Of a DNA stretch of 64,000 bases, positions 44,068 through 53,012 are shown one piece after another. A program made the translations under genes and the position numbers. The DNA is from Megasphaera sp. AM44-1BH. Its GTDB lineage: Bacteria; Bacillota; Negativicutes; Veillonellales; Megasphaeraceae. Location of the stretch: NCBI RefSeq assembly GCF_003467125.1, contig NZ_QSFA01000010.1:35030-99029 (forward strand), read 5' to 3'. How positions within the stretch are numbered: position 1 is the stretch's first letter; each line of letters opens with the position of its first letter. The notes beneath the pieces were generated by a model that worked only from the letters and a program-made list of their open reading frames with translations, had not been told where the DNA came from and searched no databases.

Positions 44068-45708
44068 TCATTTGCCGATAAATTCCCGCAGGAGGGAGTT
44101 CATGGGGACGACGGAGGAATCTACGGGTTTGAAGGGTTTCAGGAATTTGACCAGGCGCTGGGCTTCTGCATAGTAAGGGCTGTCCTGGCCGATGGATTCC
44201 AGGAGCGGTTCGGCATAGGGCTTGAGGACGGCCAGTTCGTACGGCAGGGCCGTGTTGAATATGGTATCGGCATCTTCCTGATAGGGGTAGATATTTTTTT
44301 CTTCGCCACGGCGCACGTCGCCCCAGATTTCCATGGTCGCTTCGGGACCGCGGCCGCGGAACTGGTGATCCCGGACCATGCGGCGGATGATGCGCGTATC
44401 CGACGTGGAAATGCGGTTGTGGTCGTTGATGCGAATCTGTGTCAGGACGCCGAGGGAGATTTTTACTTTTTCATACCGGGGCAGCATATAGGTCAGGGAA
44501 TCGTTCAGGGCATGGAGTCCTTCTACGACGATGGGCTGGCCCGGTTCGAGGCGCGTCGGTTTTTCATCGAAGTAGCGTTTGCCTTCGACGAATTCAAAAC
44601 GGGCCAGGTGGACGTCTTTGCCCTGATTGAGGTCATCGATCTGCTGGTTGAACAGGGGCACGTCGATGGCGCGCAGTGATTCGAAATCGTAGCTGCCGTC
44701 GGGATTGCGCGGCGTATCTTCTCTATTATAGAAATAGTCGTCCAGGGAAATCCGTACCGGCCGCAGTCCATCGACGCGGAGCTGGGTGGTCAGGCGTTTG
44801 CAGAATGTCGTCTTGCCGGCCGAAGACGGGCCTGCGATGAGGACGACTTTGATTTTTGGCCGCTGGGCTACGATATAATCGGCCAGTTCAGCCAGTTTCT
44901 TTTCCTGCAGGGCTTCGGCCATATCGACGATGTCCTGGATGGTTCCGTCCTGGATATACCGGTTCAGGTCCGATACGTATTCACAGCGGACGATGCGGCC
45001 CCATTCTTCTGCTTCCAGGAAGAGGCGGGCCATTTTCGGGATTTCCTTGTACGGCGGCAGTTCATTGGGGTTTTCTACTTTCGGGTATTCCAGTATGATG
45101 CCCGGCGCATAGAGGCGCAGGTTGAAGCAGGTCAGGTATCCCATGCTGGGGAGGAGAGGTCCCATGTAGTAATCCAGTATCTGTCCGCACTGATAGGCCA
45201 GGACGTAAGGCACATCGACATGGCTCAGCAGTTCTGCTTCGTGCTTGAGGTCCCGGTTGTGGCACATGGCCAGTGCCGTTTGGGCGCTGACTTTGACCTG
45301 GGTAATGACTTCGTCCTGTTCGACGATTTCATCCATGCGGCGCTTGATGGCTTCTACATCGTGAATGGTCACGTTGTGGCCGATTTCCAGTTCACAGTAG
45401 AGAGATTTGCGCAGGGCGTGCTTGACCAGTACTTTGCCGTCGGGATAGAGTTCGGCCACAGCCCGCACGAGGAGCAGGATGGCCGTGCGTATGATGCACT
45501 GGTTGCCTTCCAGTGTATTCAGCTGGTACCATTCGACGTCTCCGTTTTCTTCTATTTTCGTCTGCAGGCCGGCCAGTTCGTTATTGTACAGGGCGGCTGC
45601 CACCGGCGGGTCGGCCTTGGGACAGCATTGCCGGCTCAGGGCGAGCAGGGTCGTTCCTTTTTCCACGGTATAGTCTGTATTGTGGGTCTTATCATGTATG
45701 GTTATCAC
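44068..45708 (-). CDS. Nucleoside (uridine-type) kinase with N-terminal TGS/ThrRS-like region
   Basis: About 546 residues. The N-terminal ~270 residues resemble the TGS and editing regions of threonyl-tRNA synthetase (VEKGTTLLALSRQ; HNVTIHDVEAIKRRMDEIV). The C-terminal half is a P-loop nucleoside kinase: VVLIAGPSSAGKTTFCKRL, SLDDYFYNRE, FEFVEGKRYFDEKP and VVEGLHALND. Such fusions are common in Firmicutes and are annotated as uridine kinase; the role of the N-terminal part is unknown. The start is a GTG at 45708, with GAGGAG eight nt upstream; the longer frame begins inside that site. Confidence 0.88.
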   Translation of the reverse strand: MITIHDKTHNTDYTVEKGTTLLALSRQCCPKADPPVAAALYNNELAGLQTKIEENGDVEWYQLNTLEGNQCIIRTAILLLVRAVAELYPDGKVLVKHALRKSLYCELEIGHNVTIHDVEAIKRRMDEIVEQDEVITQVKVSAQTALAMCHNRDLKHEAELLSHVDVPYVLAYQCGQILDYYMGPLLPSMGYLTCFNLRLYAPGIILEYPKVENPNELPPYKEIPKMARLFLEAEEWGRIVRCEYVSDLNRYIQDGTIQDIVDMAEALQEKKLAELADYIVAQRPKIKVVLIAGPSSAGKTTFCKRLTTQLRVDGLRPVRISLDDYFYNREDTPRNPDGSYDFESLRAIDVPLFNQQIDDLNQGKDVHLARFEFVEGKRYFDEKPTRLEPGQPIVVEGLHALNDSLTYMLPRYEKVKISLGVLTQIRINDHNRISTSDTRIIRRMVRDHQFRGRGPEATMEIWGDVRRGEEKNIYPYQEDADTIFNTALPYELAVLKPYAEPLLESIGQDSPYYAEAQRLVKFLKPFKPVDSSVVPMNSLLREFIGK

Positions 45709-45853
45709 AGTATCACTCCTCACTGTATTTGTAAAATTTTATGCCTTACTATACATAGTTCTACAAAAAAGATACGTTTCCTTTTTTAGAAATGGTATAA
45801 TAATGCTAAGTTATCATGTTTTTGTCCAGCACGCAAAGAAGGAATGTATAAGA

Positions 45854-46894
45854 ATGTATAGGAATTCGTATAGAATACCAAAACCGGATGTATCCATACT
45901 GGCAGCTATCTTCATCCTGCTCTTCTGCCTGGAAGCGGCTGTACTCAATTATGAACACGTATACAAGGCAACGCCCGATTATTCTGTCCGCATCCTTACG
46001 GAGGCCATCCAGAACGGCGATGAGGATACGGTCACGGCTCTCGTCGATGACAAGGGCATAGCCGCCGGGCTCTTCGACGGCATGGCTTCACGGAGCGGTG
46101 GCATGGATTCGCTGCCGGTGCTGCAGCTGGCCTGGGCACCGCTGCGGGATGATTTCATCCGTGACAGCAGCCGCCTGTTCCATCTGTCCATACAAAAAGG
46201 GGAAGACGACACGGACCGCGCCGGGGCAGCCGAAAATGTACGCATCCGCCTGCAGGCACTGGGATTCCCCTTCCCGGTCACAGGCTGGCACTATGTTTCT
46301 TCCCGTTACGCTCATAAGACGGACAGCAGCCATGCCCAGATGGAGGTCACGCTGTACAATGAACGGCTCGATACGAATCTGACCTGCACCATCGAGCTGA
46401 CGCGCACGGGCCGGCAGCAGTGGCGCGTGACGGGCCTTGCCGATGCGTCAGCCTTCATCAATGAAATCAATGACGCCTGGAGCCAGCGTCTGGCCGCATA
46501 CAACCGCCCGATCCAGCGTCAGCTGGACGGACTCATCAAAATCCGGGACGTATCGGCCTCTCTCGTCAGCGGGTCCAATCATCAGACCTTCCTGCGCATC
46601 ACCTACACGCCGGTGTTTGAAGGCAGGCCGGAAGAAATCCGGGAAATCCGCGGTGTCTATGAGCTGCAGCGCGCCGGGGACCACGCCGTGCTGTATTCGG
46701 GGACCCTGCGGCTGACGCCGGCGGCGTCGGGCAAGCCGCATACCAGCCAGTTCCTGCTCAATCCCCTCATTCCCAGCCAGTACGCCCTCATGAGCCGCGA
46801 AAACCTTAATGACACGAGGAGCCAGCTCCGCATCACCAGCATCACCCGTCAGGACGGGACGACTCTGTCCCTGGCTGAAAGGCTGCCAAACTGA
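45854..46894 (+). CDS. Membrane-anchored protein of unknown function (possibly DUF2939-like)
   Basis: The protein has 346 residues. A single N-terminal membrane segment (SILAAIFILLFCLEAAVL) is followed by an outside domain. The segment YKATPDYSVRILTEAIQNGDEDTVTALVD resembles the start of DUF2939 proteins, a weak match. An extended -10 (TGGTATAAT, 45793-45801) and AAGGA lie upstream of the ATG at 45854. Its stop overlaps the first of three 32-bp palindromes, where the DUF4143 gene converges. Confidence 0.7.
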   Translation: MYRNSYRIPKPDVSILAAIFILLFCLEAAVLNYEHVYKATPDYSVRILTEAIQNGDEDTVTALVDDKGIAAGLFDGMASRSGGMDSLPVLQLAWAPLRDDFIRDSSRLFHLSIQKGEDDTDRAGAAENVRIRLQALGFPFPVTGWHYVSSRYAHKTDSSHAQMEVTLYNERLDTNLTCTIELTRTGRQQWRVTGLADASAFINEINDAWSQRLAAYNRPIQRQLDGLIKIRDVSASLVSGSNHQTFLRITYTPVFEGRPEEIREIRGVYELQRAGDHAVLYSGTLRLTPAASGKPHTSQFLLNPLIPSQYALMSRENLNDTRSQLRITSITRQDGTTLSLAERLPN

Positions 46895-46924
46895 AAAAAA
46901 GCTGTCATTGGACAGGTTTTTTTC
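46893..46924. repeat. 32-bp palindrome, copy 1 (also convergent terminator)
   Basis: GAAAAAAAGCTGTC-N4-GACAG-G-TTTTTTTC. The left arm overlaps the stop codon of the upstream gene and the right arm overlaps the stop codon of the DUF4143 gene. The long A and T runs make it an effective two-way terminator. Two more copies lie upstream of the DUF4143 gene. Confidence 0.85.
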
Positions 46925-48179
46925 AATATTCCAGACTGCCGGGCTTCATGAGAAAATCAAACAGGCTGATGGTCAATATGCCGTGCTCATCGTGGAAGGG
47001 CTTCACGATGTCCCGGACAATGATGATTTTTTTGAAGGAATCGTCCAACGCCAGCAACGAAGCCTTTTCCTGCCGGATTTTTTCTTCCGTTGGCAACTGG
47101 TATGCCGACTGTATGTAATAGCGGTTGCTGCCCAGATTGGCCACGAAGTCGATTTCTAATTGCTTCGACAGCCTTTTTCCCGTATCGTCGTCATGATACC
47201 GCTGGAAAACAGAACCGACATCGACATGATACCCCCGCATCCGGAGTTCATTATACAGGATATTTTCCATGAGATGAGTTTCTTCGACCTGACGGAAATT
47301 CAGCCGGGCATTGCGCAGGCCGACGTCTTCAAAATAATATTTCATGGGCGTCCCGATATATTTGCGGCCCTTTACATCGTATCGCTTGGCTTCATGGATA
47401 AGGAAGGCATCTTCCAGATAGGAAATGTAGCGATGCACCGTATTGACACTAATCGATGATTTCAGGCGGCTGGTAAACGTTGCCTGTATCTTCGACGGAT
47501 TGGTCAGCGAACCGATGGAAGAAGCCAGTACATCCAGCAAATTTTCCATTTCCGCTTCCCGTTCAATATGATTGCGTTCTTTGATATCCTTGAGATACGT
47601 TTCCTGAAAGAGATGTTCCAGATATTGGGACTTCTGCTCATCGGTCTTCATCGTAACGGTCAGCGGCAATCCTCCATACATGACATATTCGGCCCATCCA
47701 TGATACATATCTCCCGGGTAGGCCTGCATGAATTCCTGAAACGACAAGGGAAATATGTGGATTTCATCGCCACGTCCCCGCAGTTCCGTCAGGACATCTT
47801 TCGATAGAAACCGGGAATTGCTTCCCGTCACGTAGAGATCTACGTTGGGTTTATGCAGTAACGAATTCAGGACTTCTTCGAAATGATCCAGCATCTGGAC
47901 TTCATCGAGGAGCACATAGTACACGCCACTATCTCCCAGACGCTGCCGGATATAGGCCATGAGTGTTTCCGGATTGCGGTATTCCCGGTTTTCCAGGGTA
48001 TCAAAGGCCATGCTGATGATATGGTCGGCAGGAATTCCCTGTTTGTGCAGATATTCCTGAAACAGATTGAACAGCAAATACGATTTTCCACTCCGGCGGA
48101 TGCCGGTAATGACTTTGATCAGGCCATTTCCCATGCGGTCAATCAGCCGTTGTACATAGATATTTCTTTCTATCCTCAT
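46923..48179 (-). CDS. ATP-binding protein, AAA_14/DUF4143 family
   Basis: The protein has 418 residues. Walker A is GIRRSGKSYLLFNL, Walker B is YYVLLDEVQMLDHFEEVLN, then the arginine-containing YVTGSNSRFLSKDV, and the C-terminal DUF4143 domain holds VHRYISYLEDAFLIHEAKRYDVKGRKYI and a nuclease-like ELRMRGYHVDVG ... LEIDFVA. Function unknown; these genes are numerous in anaerobes and sporadic in distribution. The start is the ATG at 48179 with GGAGGATCC upstream. The gene is bracketed by three near-identical palindromes and has no operon partner, which suggests it moves as a unit. Confidence 0.88.
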   Translation of the reverse strand: MRIERNIYVQRLIDRMGNGLIKVITGIRRSGKSYLLFNLFQEYLHKQGIPADHIISMAFDTLENREYRNPETLMAYIRQRLGDSGVYYVLLDEVQMLDHFEEVLNSLLHKPNVDLYVTGSNSRFLSKDVLTELRGRGDEIHIFPLSFQEFMQAYPGDMYHGWAEYVMYGGLPLTVTMKTDEQKSQYLEHLFQETYLKDIKERNHIEREAEMENLLDVLASSIGSLTNPSKIQATFTSRLKSSISVNTVHRYISYLEDAFLIHEAKRYDVKGRKYIGTPMKYYFEDVGLRNARLNFRQVEETHLMENILYNELRMRGYHVDVGSVFQRYHDDDTGKRLSKQLEIDFVANLGSNRYYIQSAYQLPTEEKIRQEKASLLALDDSFKKIIIVRDIVKPFHDEHGILTISLFDFLMKPGSLEY

Positions 48180-48192
48180 AGGATCCTCCATT

Positions 48193-48224
48193 GAAAAAAA
48201 GCTGTCATAGGACAGGTTTTTTTC
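48193..48224. repeat. 32-bp palindrome, copy 2
   Basis: The arms are identical to copies 1 and 3; only the 4-nt loop differs (ATAG). It lies 13 bp upstream of the DUF4143 start and is followed by the same CAATATT as copy 1. Confidence 0.9.
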
Positions 48225-48265
48225 AATATTATAGCATAGAACCGTCCCGTTTGTGGAGCAATAGT

Positions 48266-48297
48266 GAAAAAAAGCTGTCACTGGACAGGTTTTTTTC
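48266..48297. repeat. 32-bp palindrome, copy 3
   Basis: Identical arms, loop ACTG. It lies 41 bp from copy 2. Confidence 0.9.
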
Positions 48298-48338
48298 ACT
48301 ATGCTTGACCGGAATAGCGGTTTTCTCCCTGACGATAC

Positions 48339-48386
48339 AAAAAAAGGGACTATGGCATAATCAGATATTTCATGCCATAGTCCCTT
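48339..48386 (-). terminator. Terminator of the RseC-like gene
   Basis: Perfect 15-bp arms (48344-48358 and 48372-48386) are followed on the minus strand by a T7 run. Confidence 0.9.
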
Positions 48387-48409
48387 CTCTGTTGTCTTTG
48401 TTACCTTCG

Positions 48410-48832
48410 TTACCTGCCCTGCACGACTTCTACGATTTTCGGGCGGGCGTTGGCATCGTTTGTGATCTTGCGGTCAAACAGTTTGACTCCTACGACTCCG
48501 ATGAGGAAGCCGATGATGCCGCCGGCAATTTCCAGGTTGACTACATCCATCGCCTGGGACTGGGCCACCAGACGGCCGATGAAGACACCGGCAGCGGCCA
48601 CCAGGAGCGGCATGATGAAGCAGACGAATGCGCCAATGACGATATTGACTTCCCGCATTTCGAACTTGACATGCTGCCCGACTTTCGCCCCGACAGGATT
48701 CAGCGCCTGGACGACGATGTGCTGTGCCCCATCACAGGCACCGCAGGAAATACAGTCGGAATGACGGCCGACTTTGACATCGACGAGACCATTATCATTT
48801 AACCCTACAACGGTACCTTCTTCTATTTTCAT
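48410..48832 (-). CDS. RseC/MucC-family membrane protein
   Basis: The protein has 140 residues. An N-terminal cytoplasmic part has the CISCGACDGA cysteine cluster typical of RseC/SoxR-reducing-system RsxC-helper proteins, then two membrane segments (IVIGAFVCFIMPLLVAAAGVFIG and IAGGIIGFLIGVVGVKLF). RseC proteins are linked to envelope stress and electron transport (Rnf); no rnf genes are present here, so the partner is unknown. AAGGAG precedes the ATG at 48832. Confidence 0.87.
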   Translation of the reverse strand: MKIEEGTVVGLNDNGLVDVKVGRHSDCISCGACDGAQHIVVQALNPVGAKVGQHVKFEMREVNIVIGAFVCFIMPLLVAAAGVFIGRLVAQSQAMDVVNLEIAGGIIGFLIGVVGVKLFDRKITNDANARPKIVEVVQGR

Positions 48833-48976
48833 ACGGACTCCTTCTTTCATGCTATTAAAAGAAATAATCATTCTTTATGATTTCATCCTAAGTATAGCAT
48901 GACCCTTTCCAATAATCAATACCTTAATGGTACTCTTTTTGCATGATAGCTTTGATTTTTTGACTTTATCTGATTC

Positions 48977-49846
48977 TTACAGCGAAAGGCTCTTCAGATA
49001 GTCCCGGAACTGGTCGCCCAGGTCAGGACGGCGCAGGGCATATTCGACGGTAGCTTTCAGGAAGCCCAGTTTATCCCCTACGTCATAGCGCTTGCCGGAG
49101 AAACAGTAGGCATAGACCGCTTCCCGGGCTGCCATGGTCTGCAGGGCATCGGTCAGCTGGATTTCGCCGCCTTTCCCCGGTTCGGTCCGGCGCAGTACTT
49201 CAAAGACGTCAGGCGTGATGATGTAGCGGCCCAGAACGGCGGTCCGGCTCGGCGCTTCGGCAACGGACGGTTTTTCAATCATGTTGACAACGCGCATGAG
49301 ACGGGGGTCATCGGTGGGTACGCCTTTGACAATGCCATAGGAGGAAACTTTTTCCTGGGGCACTTCCTGACAGCCCAGGATGGTCGTGCCCAGGGAGTTA
49401 TAGATATCAATCATCTGCTGCAGAGCCGGGTTGGTTTCGTTATATACGACATCATCGCCGAGGAGGACCGCAAAGGGTTCGTCGTCGATAAAGGACTGGG
49501 CGCAGAGGATGGCATCGCCCAGGCCGCGCATGTGTTTCTGCCGGATGTAATGAATATTGATTTCAGATATACTGCGTACCATGCGCAGCAAATCTGTTTT
49601 GTGATGTTCTTCCAGATTGAGTTCGAGGGCGATATTGGTATCGAAATGGTCTTCAATGGCCCGTTTGGCATGGCCGCTGATGATCAGGATTTCTTCAATA
49701 CCGCTCTGGAGAGCTTCTTCTACGATGTACTGGATTGTCGGCTTATCGACGATGGGCAGCATTTCTTTCGGCGTCGCCTTCGTTGCCGGCAGGAACCGCG
49801 TCCCGTAGCCGGCTGCGGGGATGACAGCCTTACGAATCTTTTTCAT
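48977..49846 (-). CDS. galU: UTP-glucose-1-phosphate uridylyltransferase
   Basis: The protein has 289 residues. It makes UDP-glucose for surface polysaccharides. The nucleotide-binding N-terminus (IPAAGYGTRFLPATKATPKEM), VDKPTIQYIVEEA, FAVLLGDDVV and YDVGDKLGFLKATVEYAL are all present. It follows the 732-residue gene by 15 bp. Confidence 0.98.
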   Translation of the reverse strand: MKKIRKAVIPAAGYGTRFLPATKATPKEMLPIVDKPTIQYIVEEALQSGIEEILIISGHAKRAIEDHFDTNIALELNLEEHHKTDLLRMVRSISEINIHYIRQKHMRGLGDAILCAQSFIDDEPFAVLLGDDVVYNETNPALQQMIDIYNSLGTTILGCQEVPQEKVSSYGIVKGVPTDDPRLMRVVNMIEKPSVAEAPSRTAVLGRYIITPDVFEVLRRTEPGKGGEIQLTDALQTMAAREAVYAYCFSGKRYDVGDKLGFLKATVEYALRRPDLGDQFRDYLKSLSL

Positions 49847-49861
49847 GTATTATACCACCTT

Positions 49862-52060
49862 TTATTCAAACCAGCGGGATAAATCAAATTCCTCGCCAAT
49901 CATTTCTTTTACATAGCCCTGTGCCAGGTAGAGGCCCAGGAGGGATAATGTGGAGACGCGCAGGAGTGTGCTGTCCCAGATGTCGCCCAGATCCGCCAGG
50001 ATTGGCGAAATATCTTCCATGATGTCCAGTGCTTCTTCGCCGCTGAAGTTGGCCGGGCGTTTTTTTGCAAGCCGCATGAGACGGTCCTGCATTTCCCGGT
50101 CGGTAATACCGGTGACGCGGAAGAATCGCAGGGCCATGGAATCATCGACCAGAGCCAGTTTGATGAGCGGCGAGTTGAAGGAACGCACCACATATTCTCT
50201 GGGGATGCGATGGCCTTTGAGGGCTTTCCGCAGTTCTTCTTCTGTAAATCCGCGGTACCGGAACAGGAGCGGATACGAATCGGACAGGATTTCCGGGAAC
50301 CGCGTTTCCTTGGCTTCCAGAGCCGTGCAGTGGAGATAATCGAGCTGCTGGTAATAGGGCCGTTCCGTCGGGAAATGGTCCAGGAAAGGCATGACATACT
50401 TGTCGATATACTGGCAGAACGTCGTCTTATCGACGTTGTGGGAGTTGCGGGAATAGAGGAACAGCAGCAGGATGGCCAGAATCTGATAATGGCCGCGGCC
50501 CAGATAAGGCATGACCTTCAGGGCATCCATGGCGACCAGATGGCGCGTCGAGGCCACAGGGCAGCGGACGATATCTTCAAAGGCGCGCAGAGCCATAGTA
50601 GCTACGTAGTCTTCCGGCTGGGCCGCATAGGTCTTCTGTACGTTCTGGAGAGCTTCCTGTACCAGAAGGGGTGCGACAGCCCGTTCCCGTTCGTCGTCAG
50701 TCCGGCAGCCCAGACGGTTGAAGGCGGCAGCGGTGATGTTTTTGACGTGCTGCTGGAAGGCGTCGCCGGCAATGCCGTACTGACCCAGGAAGTGATAGGC
50801 GCAGTCCCGCACGACCGTCGAATTGGCGGCAGCATCTTTGGCCCAGATGGATTCCTGTCCCTGTTTTGTCGAGGACGTGCCGGGCTGCAAGTCATTGCCC
50901 CAGGGGCTCTTGTTGCGGCCGCGGCTGTTTTCCTGCCGTGTATGGGCCGAAGCCGGAGCAACGGCCGGAGCCGTCCGGCCTTCCGTGTCTTTTGCCGCCG
51001 TATCGACCTGCAGCGGCTGCATGCGCCGCGTTTCATCGCCGAGGGTGCCGGGGGCCGTATCGTGCTTCTGCGTTTTGATGGGTTTCATGATCTGCGTTTT
51101 ATCCGACAGGGCACTGCCTTCTCCTTCATCAGCCGGAGCCGTATGAACGGCCGCGGCGCCTTTGCGGACAGCCGCAGCCGTCCGGACCACCGTAGTCTGG
51201 TCCGTCGCAGGGGCAGCAGCAGCTGTTGCAGCTGTTGCTGCCGCCGCTGCTGTTCCGGAAGCAGCCGCCGCGGCAGCCGTTACGGCAGCGGCCGGGATGA
51301 CCGTCGTCGCATCGGCATCGCCTGCCGGGGCGTTTTTGCCGGCCGGCTGGTCTTTTTCTGCCAGGTCTTTCGACACGACAGCCGCCATCTGGGCCAGGGT
51401 CGTATCTTCCGGTTCTTCATCGCTGACCAGGCGCGCGTGCTGTGCCGCAGCCGCCGCCCGGCGCTTGCGGGTCGCTTCTTCCCTCTGGCGTATCATTTCT
51501 TTTTCTGCGGCTTTGCGCTGCGCTTCTTCCTGCGTAGCTTCACGGGCCGCTTCTTCTTCTCTCTTTTTCTTGGCTTCTTCGGTTTCTGCCTTGTAGGCCG
51601 CCGCTTCTTCCTTATCTACCTTATCCATGGCTTCGATGATTTCATCGCGGGACAGGACCCGTGTGGCATCGAAGTTTTCCTTCTTCTTGCGGTTTTTCTG
51701 CGGAGCTTCTTCATAGACAATCTGCCCATTGCGCCGTACCGCTTCTCCTTTTGTCGTGACAAACGCCGTTTCATCGGGATTTTCTGCGCGTTCCCTGACC
51801 GTCACTGTAGAAATCCGTGATACCGGGGCCGTCTGCGAATGGCTCGTCCGCCGTTTCGCTTCCCGTTCATCATTGAGCGCTTCGATCTGTGCCCAGGCTG
51901 CTTTTTCTTCTGCCCGCTTCTGAGCCAGACTCTGCTGCTCTGCCTTTTCCTGTTTCTGATGATTTTTTTCCGCTTTGTTCCCGGAAAAGAGAATCATGCA
52001 AATAATGAAAAAGATTACCCCAATCCCTGCCACAATAATGTACGGCAAATAACTAGACAT
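49862..52060 (-). CDS. Large membrane-anchored protein of unknown function with Ala/Glu-rich linker
   Basis: The protein has 732 residues. One N-terminal membrane segment (YIIVAGIGVIFFIICMILF) is followed by a charged, helical K/E/R/A-rich region (about 30-235), an alanine/threonine-rich low-complexity tract (about 245-305), a disordered stretch, and an alpha-helical C-terminal domain from about residue 405 (CAYHFLGQYGIAGDAFQQHVKNI ... FDLSRWFE). The C-terminal family is not recognised. With the N-terminus in the membrane and no signal cleavage site, the bulk is probably cytoplasmic. It precedes galU by 15 bp on the same strand, so the two are likely co-transcribed. Confidence 0.7.
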   Translation of the reverse strand: MSSYLPYIIVAGIGVIFFIICMILFSGNKAEKNHQKQEKAEQQSLAQKRAEEKAAWAQIEALNDEREAKRRTSHSQTAPVSRISTVTVRERAENPDETAFVTTKGEAVRRNGQIVYEEAPQKNRKKKENFDATRVLSRDEIIEAMDKVDKEEAAAYKAETEEAKKKREEEAAREATQEEAQRKAAEKEMIRQREEATRKRRAAAAAQHARLVSDEEPEDTTLAQMAAVVSKDLAEKDQPAGKNAPAGDADATTVIPAAAVTAAAAAASGTAAAAATAATAAAAPATDQTTVVRTAAAVRKGAAAVHTAPADEGEGSALSDKTQIMKPIKTQKHDTAPGTLGDETRRMQPLQVDTAAKDTEGRTAPAVAPASAHTRQENSRGRNKSPWGNDLQPGTSSTKQGQESIWAKDAAANSTVVRDCAYHFLGQYGIAGDAFQQHVKNITAAAFNRLGCRTDDERERAVAPLLVQEALQNVQKTYAAQPEDYVATMALRAFEDIVRCPVASTRHLVAMDALKVMPYLGRGHYQILAILLLFLYSRNSHNVDKTTFCQYIDKYVMPFLDHFPTERPYYQQLDYLHCTALEAKETRFPEILSDSYPLLFRYRGFTEEELRKALKGHRIPREYVVRSFNSPLIKLALVDDSMALRFFRVTGITDREMQDRLMRLAKKRPANFSGEEALDIMEDISPILADLGDIWDSTLLRVSTLSLLGLYLAQGYVKEMIGEEFDLSRWFE

Positions 52061-52166
52061 CTCATCCTCTCCCTCTGTGACTGAAAAAATAATTCTAGCT
52101 CCTATTCTATCATAGATAGAATTTAACTTCCAGTTTTACCTGAAAAGAGCAGAAAGAAATAGAATA

Positions 52167-52175
52167 TGGTATAAT
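52167..52175 (+). promoter_or_regulatory. Extended -10 promoter of the phosphatase gene
   Basis: TGGTATAAT lies about 50 bp upstream of the ATG at 52225. Confidence 0.5.
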
Positions 52176-52224
52176 ATGGGTCGAACTTACTTAAAGGAGG
52201 CTTTGCGCCATTACGGCGGTATAT

Positions 52225-52878
52225 ATGAAACAGTATAAAGCAATCATTTTTGATATGGACGGCACCGTCCTCGATACACTGGATGAACTGACGACTTCCC
52301 TGGCCCATGTCTATGAGGCCCATCATCTGCCTGTCCGGACACGGCAGGAAGTCCGCGCCGCACTGGGATACGGCTACACCGGGCTCATCAGGCGGACGGC
52401 GCCGGATCTGGACCCGGCTCAGCAGCAGGCACTGGCAGAGGAATTCAAAAACTGGTACAGCAGCCACTGCCAGGGCCATACTCATCCCTATGACGGCATC
52501 GTTCCCCTGCTGTCGGCCCTTCAGGCCGGAGGCCGCAAGACGGCTATCGTGTCCAACAAAGGGCAGGGTGCTGTCAGTGAGCTCCACGATGAATTCTTCT
52601 CCCATCTCGTATCCTTTTCTATGGGCGAATCGCCAAAGTACCAGAAAAAGCCGGAACCCGATATGGTATGGGAAGCGCTGAAACGGCTGGGCTGTGCCAA
52701 AGAAGATGCCGTCTACATCGGCGATTCGGAAGTAGACAGCATGACGGCCCGCAATGCCGGTCTCGACGTCATTCTCGTGACCTGGGGATTCCGCGACAAA
52801 GACGAGCTGGAACGGCTCCATCCCGATTATCTCGTCCAGAACCCCGATGAACTGGCCCGCCTGCTCCTGGGGCAGTAA
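52225..52878 (+). CDS. HAD hydrolase, phosphoglycolate phosphatase type
   Basis: The protein has 217 residues. HAD motif I (IFDMDGTVLDTLDEL), motif II (TAIVSNKG), motif III Lys in SPKYQKKPEPDMV, and motif IV (VYIGDSEVDSMTARNAG) are all in place, with a helical cap (residues 15-80, LGYGYTGLIRR), matching Gph/PGP-type enzymes. It removes phosphate from a small substrate, most likely 2-phosphoglycolate. It is not closely similar to the HAD protein at 3207. Confidence 0.9.
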   Translation: MKQYKAIIFDMDGTVLDTLDELTTSLAHVYEAHHLPVRTRQEVRAALGYGYTGLIRRTAPDLDPAQQQALAEEFKNWYSSHCQGHTHPYDGIVPLLSALQAGGRKTAIVSNKGQGAVSELHDEFFSHLVSFSMGESPKYQKKPEPDMVWEALKRLGCAKEDAVYIGDSEVDSMTARNAGLDVILVTWGFRDKDELERLHPDYLVQNPDELARLLLGQ

Positions 52879-52927
52879 GCCGGGACCTTTTTCCTATCGG
52901 ATTCATCGTCTTCTCTTTTGGGAAGCC

Positions 52928-52980
52928 AAAAACAGGTACATACAGACTGCAATGTGACCAGCCTGTATGTACCTGTTTTA
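52928..52980. terminator. Bidirectional terminator
   Basis: A long inverted repeat (AACAGGTACATACAG and mirror) flanked by A4 and T4 serves the phosphatase gene and the convergent SLH operon. Confidence 0.88.
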
Positions 52981-53012
52981 TTGTATTTAAGGAAAATGAC
53001 GCCTGCTTACGG

